DNA of 5,178 bases from an uncultured Eubacteriales bacterium (GTDB lineage Bacteria; Bacillota; Clostridia; Eubacteriales; Anaerofustaceae). Shown in pieces: positions 1 to 5,178 of the stretch; within the stretch, counting starts at the first letter, position 1; every line of letters begins with the position of its first letter. Position numbers and translations under genes: made by a program. Location of the stretch: assembly GCA_902796565.1 (NCBI GenBank), contig CADBPP010000114.1:1-5178 (forward strand). Direction: 5' to 3'. The notes beneath the pieces were generated by a model. That model did no database searches. It had not been told where the DNA came from and worked only from the letters and a program-made list of their open reading frames with translations.

Positions 1-513
1 ACATCCGCGTCCACCCTTACGCTGGACCTGATCGAACCGGTGATCTTCAAGGGAAAGAGGGATGAGAAGAAAAACCTTCTTATCATCAGGATATTCATCG
101 CGATCTTCATCCTCATCTCGGCTGTCATAGCCGTGATCCAGTACAAGCTGAACGTGACCTTCATAGCTCAGCTCATGGGACTCTCCTGGGGAGCCCTGGC
201 GGGAAGCTTCCTGGCGCCATTCCTTTACGCTCTGTACTCAAAGAAGGTCAGCAAGGCTTCCTGTGCCGTATGCTTCATCTGGGGCAGCGCGCTGATGCTG
301 GCCAACATGTTCTTCAAGGCGTCCTTCCCGGCGATACTCCAGAGCCCCATCAACTGCGGCGCCCTGGCGATGCTCGGAGGCCTGGTGATCGTACCTGTGG
401 TAAGTCTTGTTACGAAAAGACCCGACAAGGCCTTTACGGACGAAGTATTCTCCTGCTACGAGAAGAAGGTGAGCGTGCCCGTTACGGAAGCTCTTGCCCA
501 CACCGAAGAGTAG
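1..513 (+). CDS. Sodium/solute symporter (SSF-type), C-terminal fragment
   Basis: This is the C-terminal 170 residues of an integral membrane transporter. The reading frame is open to the left edge, so the true start lies outside the window; the GTG at 40 is an internal valine codon. The fragment opens with TSASTLTLDLIEP. That resembles the stretch in sodium:solute symporters (SSF/SSS family) where a Ser/Thr-rich helix ends before a cytoplasmic loop. After a basic loop (KGKRDEKK) come about four hydrophobic segments, at roughly residues 26-46, 54-79, 84-105 and 117-137, then a hydrophilic tail ending HTEE. Family members couple Na+ entry to uptake of sugars, amino acids, carboxylates or similar solutes across the cytoplasmic membrane; the substrate cannot be read from this fragment. 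The gene converges on the adhesin and ends 45 bases before a shared hairpin terminator. The family call rests on the overall pattern and the first motif, because the sodium-site helices are outside the window. An unrelated multi-pass permease is the main alternative. Confidence 0.75.
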   Translation, partial: TSASTLTLDLIEPVIFKGKRDEKKNLLIIRIFIAIFILISAVIAVIQYKLNVTFIAQLMGLSWGALAGSFLAPFLYALYSKKVSKASCAVCFIWGSALMLANMFFKASFPAILQSPINCGALAMLGGLVIVPVVSLVTKRPDKAFTDEVFSCYEKKVSVPVTEALAHTEE

Positions 514-558
514 CGGGGAAGGATCATCTCATTCATCTGCATACGACACATCAAAACA

Positions 559-583
559 GGGCTGACCTTTACCGGGTCAGCCC
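559..583. terminator. Bidirectional intrinsic terminator between convergent genes
   Basis: A perfect 9-bp inverted repeat, GGGCTGACC / GGTCAGCCC, is separated by a 7-base loop. It is followed on the plus strand by TTTCAT and preceded by CAAAACA, which reads as TGTTTTGA on the minus strand. It lies 45 bases after the symporter stop and 52 bases after the adhesin stop, so it can serve both convergent transcripts. The U-tracts are short (3-4 U), so efficiency may be moderate. Confidence 0.85.
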
Positions 584-635
584 TTTCATATGGATCTTTA
601 ATTAATATAAGCGCAAGTCACGATCCCGGCTCCGT

Positions 636-2723
636 TTATCTCTCTCCCATGTCTCTTTTTATCTTTCTTACCGTGACCGAAAGCGCCATGACGCAAGCAC
701 ATATCATGAGAATGAGCATTTCCATCCTGGAATCCGTGAAGGTATCCGGAGGAGGAATGTAGGTGTTGGTGATGACGAATCCTTCTTCAGTCACCACCGT
801 TTCGGATCTGTATCCGTTCACCGGCACCTCTTCGACGGTATAAACTATCTCATGTCCGTCCCCGGCATATTGGGGAAGGTTCGTGAACATTTCAGTCCAT
901 TCCAGTTCCTTTGTCAGCACAATGGTCCTGCCGGTGTCGGCTCCGTCCTCATAAAGTTTCACGGTCACGCTGGAAGGCCGTTTCCCGGCTTTATTGTCAT
1001 CATCGTCCCAGATCTTGGTTACTGAAACGCTGATCACAGACTGATCATTTACGAACAGGGGATCGTCACCGTATGTCACTTCCGCGGAAAGCGTGTCACC
1101 GGTGAGCTTCAGAGTGATGGTCACCGCCTTTTCCGATTCATCGTATGTGATGCCGGGATAATTTCCCTTTATCTCCTTTATCGTGTATGTGAACACCTTC
1201 TCGGATGCTCCGCCCAGATCGTCGGAAGTGAATCCGATGGCAGGGAAGGTAACTGTTCCTCCGTCATCGTTGGAAGCCTCGGCTATAAGGATTCCGCCCG
1301 CGTCATACAGCTGGAAAGTGAACTGTTCCTTGACAAGCCTTCCGTGAAGCATTTTTTTCTCGGCGCTCACCACGGCTTCGCATTCGTACCTGACGTCGAA
1401 GCTGAGGGGCTTTTTCAGTCCCACGTGCTGCGTTCCGGAGGCTACTCCCACCAGTGTCTGATCCTGTGTGGGATCCTGGGCTGAAAAGATATATACTCCC
1501 AGTCCCAGCTCCCTTGATCCGCTGAGGGTGAGAGTCACTTCAGTATTCTCCTTAAGCACGACGTTCTCGACCGTATAGTCCTTTGTGCCGGGAAGGAGGG
1601 GCACCGTTGCCAGTGTAACATCTTCCTGGACCACCGTGACCGTCATATCATCCGTTGCCAGCACGTCGATATCCATTGAAAAGGATACATTGGCCTTATA
1701 TGTATCGTATCCGCTGTCGGCCCCCGTTGAAGTCCTCTCCAGCACCTCGATGTCCGCGTCCGTAAGCACGTTGTCCTTCGTGAGGACCGTCATATCCGCG
1801 GCATACTCTATGGTGCCTGAAATGAGATAGTTGTAGATCTTCTTGATGCGGTTGCCGGTATTTGCGATGTATGGATCCCTCCAGGTCCAGTCGACACTGT
1901 TGAATTTCCAGGTCGTAAGCGGATAACCGGTGACGATGCTGTCGTCCACATGGAAGCTGTTGTCGCTGTTTCCGAACTTCCAGATGGCGGCCTGGGTGGC
2001 GGTCATGGCTTCTCCGGGAGTGAGGGCGGAAGCTTCTTCTGAGGTGAGGATTCCTTCATCCACCAGCATGCCGGTGAAGCTGTCGAGGCTTCCGAATCCG
2101 GAAGCAGTGCCCCAGTAGCCGTTGAGGCATATGAAACGGATGTGCTTTGCGTCTTCTTCGGAGTAGTATGAAGCGGATTCCACGTTCTGGCCGTTGTAAA
2201 CTCTCTGTACGTTTGAATCGGTCGCCACATCGACGCAGTAGGTGTAGTATGACCTTCCTTCCCGGTCCTTGAGCTTGTACTGCCCGGCGATATCCATGCT
2301 TCGCAGAGCCCTTATCATGGGATCCGTGAGGTCGTCTCCCTGATGGATCGAGCGGGGGATGACATCGTCGAACTGCACCATGATACGGCTGCAGAGGCCG
2401 TTCGCCACCAGGGTGTAGGGATATTCATCGTTGGAAACGTAAGCGGCGTCGGTGTTGTTAACGCCCCTCAGTCCGTTTCCCCACAGATCCTTATCAGTAT
2501 CCACGTAGTCCATCGCTGCATTCGGCCACATGGACATATCCGGCTGGACGGAATCCAGGGCGTGCATCGTTCTGTTTTCCGTGAATTCGGTCTCTCCGAC
2601 GGTAACGGTGACTGTACGGCCGTCCTGCTGCGTCGCAGCGGTCTCCGCGAAGACATTCACGGTCGCGGATGCCAGGAAAATTATTAAGATGATAAGTGCT
2701 GTTATCCTTCTGATATTGAGCAT
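636..2723 (-). CDS. Cys-Gln thioester-forming surface adhesin with FctA-type and Cna-B isopeptide domains
   Basis: This is a secreted surface protein of 695 aa. The start at 2723 is chosen because AAAGGA lies 5 bases upstream and a signal peptide begins directly (MLNIRRIT plus a hydrophobic core, likely cleaved after VFA at residue 26). An in-frame ATG at 2786 would add 21 residues, has no ribosome site and would bury the signal. Domains in order: a thioester (TED/TQXA) domain at about 70-300, with Cys163 in TYCVD and Gln244 in TQAAIW as the predicted Cys-Gln thioester; a beta-rich module at about 309-449; a streptococcal-pilin (FctA/Spy0128-like) isopeptide domain at about 449-559, with Lys456/457, Glu517 in YTIKE and Asn559; a Cna-B domain at about 565-655, with Lys570 in VTKIW, Glu632 in YTVEE and Asn653 in VITNTY; then Pro-rich PPPDTF, a membrane helix (about 667-685) and basic tail RKIKR. 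Family members attach to host or surface ligands through the thioester, and isopeptides stiffen the stalk. No canonical LPXTG is present. The ligand is unknown. Confidence 0.92.
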   Translation of the reverse strand: MLNIRRITALIILIIFLASATVNVFAETAATQQDGRTVTVTVGETEFTENRTMHALDSVQPDMSMWPNAAMDYVDTDKDLWGNGLRGVNNTDAAYVSNDEYPYTLVANGLCSRIMVQFDDVIPRSIHQGDDLTDPMIRALRSMDIAGQYKLKDREGRSYYTYCVDVATDSNVQRVYNGQNVESASYYSEEDAKHIRFICLNGYWGTASGFGSLDSFTGMLVDEGILTSEEASALTPGEAMTATQAAIWKFGNSDNSFHVDDSIVTGYPLTTWKFNSVDWTWRDPYIANTGNRIKKIYNYLISGTIEYAADMTVLTKDNVLTDADIEVLERTSTGADSGYDTYKANVSFSMDIDVLATDDMTVTVVQEDVTLATVPLLPGTKDYTVENVVLKENTEVTLTLSGSRELGLGVYIFSAQDPTQDQTLVGVASGTQHVGLKKPLSFDVRYECEAVVSAEKKMLHGRLVKEQFTFQLYDAGGILIAEASNDDGGTVTFPAIGFTSDDLGGASEKVFTYTIKEIKGNYPGITYDESEKAVTITLKLTGDTLSAEVTYGDDPLFVNDQSVISVSVTKIWDDDDNKAGKRPSSVTVKLYEDGADTGRTIVLTKELEWTEMFTNLPQYAGDGHEIVYTVEEVPVNGYRSETVVTEEGFVITNTYIPPPDTFTDSRMEMLILMICACVMALSVTVRKIKRDMGER

Positions 2724-2728
2724 TGATA

Positions 2729-2734
2729 TCCTTT
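2729..2734 (-). promoter_or_regulatory. Ribosome binding site of the adhesin (decides start)
   Basis: Read on the minus strand, AAAGGA is followed by TATCA and then ATG at 2723. The upstream in-frame ATG at 2786 is preceded by ACTGATATACTGTAAA, which holds no Shine-Dalgarno-like purine run, so 2723 is the supported start. Confidence 0.75.
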
Positions 2735-2791
2735 CAAGTCGGATCCGTTCTGTCAATAAATCAGTGTTTGTCACATATAAATCCATTTTAC

Positions 2792-2821
2792 AGTATATCA
2801 GTAAAAAAAATAAAGAGTAAA
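2792..2821 (-). promoter_or_regulatory. Candidate sigma-A promoter of the adhesin gene
   Basis: On the minus strand a -10-like TATACT (2792-2797, 5 of 6 to TATAAT) lies 18 bases after a -35-like TTTACT (2816-2821, 4 of 6 to TTGACA). Most of the spacer is T-rich and includes a run of eight T (2803-2810). The predicted transcript would begin near 2785, leaving a leader of about 60 bases before the ATG at 2723. The match is moderate and by eye. A TAAAAT about 7 bases further downstream is another possible -10 but has no fitting -35. Confidence 0.4.
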
Positions 2822-2894
2822 TAGAATAACACCGTGAATTTTCGCAATTTTATGCGCTTTTCTCTGCTTTAGCACAGTAATGGACCGCTGTAAT

Positions 2895-2933
2895 AAAAAA
2901 GAACGCTTCGCATTTTAAGGCTGCAAAGCGTTC
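2895..2933 (-). terminator. Intrinsic terminator of the URO-D-like gene
   Basis: On the minus strand GAACGCTTTGCA pairs with TGCGAAGCGTTC across a 9-base loop. That makes 12 pairs including one G-U wobble, followed directly by TTTTTTATTA. It begins 53 bases downstream of the URO-D-like stop codon and is a textbook Rho-independent terminator, separating that gene from the adhesin. Confidence 0.92.
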
Positions 2934-2986
2934 CTTTGAAATTCAATACGGTACCTTACGGCTGAAAAATCAGCGCCGGACGCTCA

Positions 2987-3988
2987 TTATTTGGAGCAGA
3001 TTCCGAATCTCTCCATGTTGTACTTGCAGACAGCGTCGAGGCATGCCTGGCCGACACCGGCGTGGCAGCAGCCGCCGAGGATGCAGGGGATGAAGTACTT
3101 CATACCGTTCTTTTCGCAGATGTACTTGACCTGGTTGTAGCACTTCTCCTCGGTCCAGTCATCGACGTCGACGACGGTGTTGTCGATCTCGCCCATGAAA
3201 GTGATCTGGGGACCGTACTTCTCGATGAGTTCCTTGACGTTATTGGTGCCTGCGGGGCCCTGCCATACGTCGATGCCCATCTTGATCATTCCGGGAACGA
3301 GGTTCGCTGCGTAGGAGTCGCTGTGGTGAGCGATGACCTCTACGCCGTGGGACTTGTAGTAGCCGTAGATCTTCGTGAACGCGGGGACGATGAATTCATC
3401 GAACATCTCAGGTGAGAGGAAGGAGTTGATAAGGCTGCCCCAGTCATCGTGATGCAGGATGCAGTCGGGATGTACGTACTTGCAGATCTGCTCGGCGACC
3501 TTGAGCTCGTACTCCACGAGGTAGTCGATAAGCTCATGCATCTCATCGGGATACTCGAGATAGGCTTCGAGAGCTCCGACCATGCTCATCAGATGGTGAG
3601 TCATCTCAAAGATTCCGGGGGCTACGGTAACGGTGGCAAAATACTCGTTTCTGTCTATGGATTCTGCGTCCTTGATGGCCTCCGCCCAGTCTTCCTCCGT
3701 GAAGTTGATCTCGGGTGCGTGTACGAAATCTCTCCAGTGCTCCATGTCCCTTTCATGAAGGACGATATGCTCTTCATCATGATAGGGGAATGCAGCGGGG
3801 ACATGCTCCGGGAACAGATAGGTCACGCCCCAGCCGTTCTTTACGGGCTCACCGCCCTTTGAAGGTCTGGGATTCACTCTTCCGAGGGGGCTGAAGCGGA
3901 TGTTTTTGAATGCTTCATGTCCGTTGACAAAGCGGTCGGGATTTCCGCCCTTGATTGTTTCCATAAAGTTCTGTCTTCTTGTAAGCAT
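2987..3988 (-). CDS. URO-D-superfamily protein, probable corrinoid methyltransferase-like (MtaA/CmuA type)
   Basis: This is a 333-aa soluble cytoplasmic protein of the uroporphyrinogen decarboxylase (URO-D) TIM-barrel superfamily. The start at 3988 follows GAGGAG with 7-base spacing; the in-frame ATG at 4003 overlaps that ribosome site and lacks one of its own. The N-terminus reads LTRRQNFMETIKGGNPDRF, the usual opening of anaerobe URO-D-like methyltransferases. HemE's PVWxMRQAGRYLP segment with its catalytic arginines is absent, so haem synthesis is unlikely. Further landmarks are HHDDWGS at 179-185, AHHSDSYAANL at 220-230, MGEIDN at 265-270 and GGCCHAG at 305-311. In MtaA/MtbA relatives, zinc is held by an HxC motif plus a later Cys and activates a thiol for methyl transfer from a corrinoid protein. 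Here the HxC position reads HHSD, while the later Cys could be Cys307 or Cys308. Eight of ten cysteines fall in the last 51 residues. No corrinoid protein or activator gene is adjacent, so the substrate and even the reaction are unassigned. It is apparently monocistronic. Confidence 0.85.
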   Translation of the reverse strand: MLTRRQNFMETIKGGNPDRFVNGHEAFKNIRFSPLGRVNPRPSKGGEPVKNGWGVTYLFPEHVPAAFPYHDEEHIVLHERDMEHWRDFVHAPEINFTEEDWAEAIKDAESIDRNEYFATVTVAPGIFEMTHHLMSMVGALEAYLEYPDEMHELIDYLVEYELKVAEQICKYVHPDCILHHDDWGSLINSFLSPEMFDEFIVPAFTKIYGYYKSHGVEVIAHHSDSYAANLVPGMIKMGIDVWQGPAGTNNVKELIEKYGPQITFMGEIDNTVVDVDDWTEEKCYNQVKYICEKNGMKYFIPCILGGCCHAGVGQACLDAVCKYNMERFGICSK

Positions 3989-3995
3989 TGTGGTT

Positions 3996-4001
3996 CTCCT
4001 C
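3996..4001 (-). promoter_or_regulatory. Ribosome binding site of the URO-D-like gene (decides start)
   Basis: GAGGAG read on the minus strand, followed by AACCACA and ATG at 3988, is a strong Shine-Dalgarno with good spacing. It overlaps the alternative ATG at 4001-4003, which argues against that upstream start. Confidence 0.88.
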
Positions 4002-4019
4002 ATTTTTCTTTATATTCAT

Positions 4020-4025
4020 ATTATA
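4020..4025 (-). promoter_or_regulatory. Candidate -10 box for the URO-D-like gene
   Basis: A perfect TATAAT on the minus strand sits 31 bases upstream of the ATG at 3988, within a very AT-rich stretch. It would give a leader of about 25 bases carrying the GAGGAG site. No good -35 hexamer lies 16-18 bases upstream (the region reads TATATA-like), and AT-rich sequence yields such boxes by chance. The call is therefore tentative. Confidence 0.35.
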
Positions 4026-4106
4026 TTACTCATAAGTAAATTTATATACACTTTTCTTAAAAATATATAATTCATCTTTTTATTCCTTTTTTTGAAAAAC
4101 CATAAA

Positions 4107-4125
4107 CGGATACTGTATACATCCG
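4107..4125. repeat. Short imperfect palindrome upstream of the URO-D-like gene
   Basis: CGGATACTGTATACATCCG has 5-bp inverted arms (CGGAT / ATCCG) around a 9-base centre. The 8-base palindrome TGTATACA (4114-4121) falls inside but is off-centre. It lies in the gap between the peptidase terminator and the URO-D-like promoter region, about 80 bases upstream of the candidate -10. A regulator-binding site is possible, but it is short enough to be chance. Confidence 0.25.
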
Positions 4126-4170
4126 CGGACGCTGCATATATCTTAAATAAGAAAAAATACGGGGATAAAT

Positions 4171-4222
4171 AAAAAAAACGAAGGCACGCTGCTTCTCCTG
4201 TGCAAAGGAGAGCACCGTGCCT
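4171..4222 (-). terminator. Intrinsic terminator of the M3 oligoendopeptidase gene
   Basis: On the minus strand AGGCACG-G-TGC-TCTCCT pairs with AGGAGA-A-GCA-G-CGTGCCT around the 6-base loop TTGCAC. This gives 16 pairs with one G/G mismatch and one bulged A. It is followed by TCG and then eight T residues. It starts 38 bases past the peptidase stop codon and should prevent read-through into the URO-D-like gene. Confidence 0.93.
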
Positions 4223-4260
4223 CTTTATACATATAATTATACTCAGAAAGCCGCTGCTCT

Positions 4261-5178
4261 TCAGATCATATCCTGATCCTTCAGGATGGCTTCTATCTTA
4301 TCGCAGACATACTTCACGGTCTCCTCCTCGAAGGGGCTCTTTAGTCCGCTGGCGTCAAGAAGCTCGAAATATCCCCGGCTCCCGCCCTGTCTGCACAGGT
4401 TCACGTAACCGTTCCAGGCTTTCTCGTGGTCCTCAAGATCCCAGAGGTAGAACTGGAAGGCGCAGGTCTGAGCCAGCGCGTAATCGATGTAATAGAAGGG
4501 ATAGAGGAATATATGCTGCTTCTGCATCCAGAATGCTCCGCCGTTCATGAAGTCATTGTCCCCGTAATCCCTCCAGGGCATGTACTTTTCCTCTATGGAA
4601 TGCCAGAGGGCCCTTCTGCCGGAAGCGCTCATGGAAGGATCATTGAATACTCCGTGCTGGAACTCGTCCACGCACACGAGGTAGGGGATGGTGGCCACGG
4701 CTCCCGCCAGGTGAGCTCTTCTGTACTTCTCGGCGTTTTCTCCGAAGAAGCCTTCCATGTAGGGATATGCGAAATGCTCCATGCTCATGGAATGGATCTC
4801 CGCGACCTCGCTGGTGGACCAGATATAGTCGCTGAGGGGCTGTATGCGGCTGGCAAGATACGACTGGAAGGCATGACCTGCTTCATGGGTCAGCACGTCC
4901 GCGTCGGCGCTGGTGCCGTTGAAATTCGAGAAGATGAAGGGCGCTTTGAACTCGGTCATCATCGTGCAGTAGCCTCCGACCCTTTTTCCGGGCTTCGTCT
5001 CCAGGTCGAACAGTTCATGCTCCTTCATGAAGTCGAAGAATTCGCCGCTTTCGGCGGACATGGCCCTGTACATCTTCTGGGCCTCTCCCACGAGATAATC
5101 CTTTCCGCCCACAGGCACCGCGTTGCCCTCGGGGAAGAGGAGCTCCTCATCATAGTAGCGCATTTTGTCTATGCCGAG
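4261..5178 (-). CDS. M3-family zinc oligoendopeptidase, C-terminal fragment
   Basis: This is the C-terminal 305 residues of a cytoplasmic metallopeptidase that cuts short peptides (family M3, oligoendopeptidase F/thimet-like). The frame is open to the right edge (LGIDK precedes the Met at 5163), so that Met is not taken as the start. Full M3 oligoendopeptidases run to about 560-600 residues, so nearly half is missing. The catalytic core is complete. In fragment numbering, THEAGHAF carries the zinc ligands His98 and His102 with catalytic Glu99, and the third ligand is Glu127 in SEVAEIHSMS. The 28-residue gap between the two glutamates equals that in thimet oligopeptidase. Upstream, GGYCTMMTEFKAPFIFSNFNG matches the substrate-cleft strand, and downstream QKQHIFLYPFYYIDYALAQ supplies the His and Tyr residues (His222, Tyr229/230, Tyr233) that stabilise the transition state. 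There is no membrane segment in the fragment. It likely acts in intracellular peptide turnover. A strong terminator follows, and no frameshift or lesion is visible. Confidence 0.95.
   Translation of the reverse strand, partial: LGIDKMRYYDEELLFPEGNAVPVGGKDYLVGEAQKMYRAMSAESGEFFDFMKEHELFDLETKPGKRVGGYCTMMTEFKAPFIFSNFNGTSADADVLTHEAGHAFQSYLASRIQPLSDYIWSTSEVAEIHSMSMEHFAYPYMEGFFGENAEKYRRAHLAGAVATIPYLVCVDEFQHGVFNDPSMSASGRRALWHSIEEKYMPWRDYGDNDFMNGGAFWMQKQHIFLYPFYYIDYALAQTCAFQFYLWDLEDHEKAWNGYVNLCRQGGSRGYFELLDASGLKSPFEEETVKYVCDKIEAILKDQDMI

Noticed and set aside
40..513. GTG at 40 as the start of a stand-alone 157-aa membrane protein
   Set aside because: The frame is open to base 1 and the preceding codons encode a symporter-like motif (TSASTLTLDL), so this is an internal codon of a longer gene.
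2751..2756. Perfect -35 consensus TTGACA on the minus strand upstream of the adhesin
   Set aside because: The matching -10 position would read AAGGAT and overlap the ribosome binding site, giving a transcript without a usable leader.
2724..2786. Upstream in-frame ATG at 2786 as the adhesin start
   Set aside because: It has no Shine-Dalgarno site, would place 21 charged residues before the signal peptide, and overlaps the likely transcription start.
3062..3862. Plus-strand open frames of 117 and 137 codons opposite the URO-D-like gene
   Set aside because: They are antisense shadows of a conserved gene and have no recognisable domain or convincing ribosome site.
2987..3988. Assignment as uroporphyrinogen decarboxylase HemE
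   Set aside because: The N-terminal RQAGRYLP substrate-binding segment is absent and the protein matches the methyltransferase-like branch better.
3989..4003. ATG at 4003 as the start of the URO-D-like gene
   Set aside because: It overlaps the strong GAGGAG site serving the ATG at 3988 and has only a weak AAAGAAAA upstream.
4004..4170. Riboswitch or small RNA in the gap upstream of the URO-D-like gene
   Set aside because: The stretch is mostly A/T with no strong stem-loops between the peptidase terminator and the ATG; nothing resembles a cobalamin or other riboswitch.
4200..4550. Plus-strand 116-codon open frame over the peptidase end
   Set aside because: Its translation is Arg/Pro/Ser-rich and low in hydrophobic residues, it begins inside the terminator hairpin, and it is the antisense of a well-supported M3 peptidase.

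Overview
The window looks like chromosomal DNA from an anaerobic Firmicute of class Clostridia (Lachnospiraceae/Eubacteriales-like). This is inferred from three things: purine-rich Shine-Dalgarno sites, AT-rich intergenic gaps beside moderately GC-rich genes, and the gene families present (a Cys-Gln thioester surface protein with Cna-B-type repeats, an M3 oligoendopeptidase, and a URO-D-superfamily protein of the MtaA/CmuA kind). No species can be named from sequence alone.

Layout. At the left edge is the C-terminal third or so of a plus-strand sodium/solute symporter (1-513). It ends at a bidirectional hairpin terminator (559-583) shared with the convergent gene. The other three genes are all on the minus strand. 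They are a 695-aa secreted, covalently cross-linked surface adhesin (636-2723), a 333-aa URO-D-superfamily protein (2987-3988), and the C-terminal 305 residues of an M3-family zinc oligoendopeptidase cut by the right edge (4261-5178).

The minus-strand genes point the same way but do not look like an operon. The peptidase and the URO-D gene each end in a strong hairpin plus U-tract (4171-4222 and 2895-2933), and AT-rich promoter-like sequence follows each terminator. Each gene is therefore probably transcribed on its own. A symporter, a surface adhesin, a possible methyl-transfer enzyme and a peptidase do not form an obvious common pathway.

There are no RNA genes, mobile elements, CRISPR arrays or long repeats. 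No gene-free stretch exceeds about 275 bases. The points most worth a second look are the adhesin's degenerate cell-wall sorting signal, an A8/T8 tract inside its putative promoter spacer, and the altered metal-site motif plus cysteine-rich tail of the URO-D-like protein. I see no clear case for a wholly new multi-gene system here.
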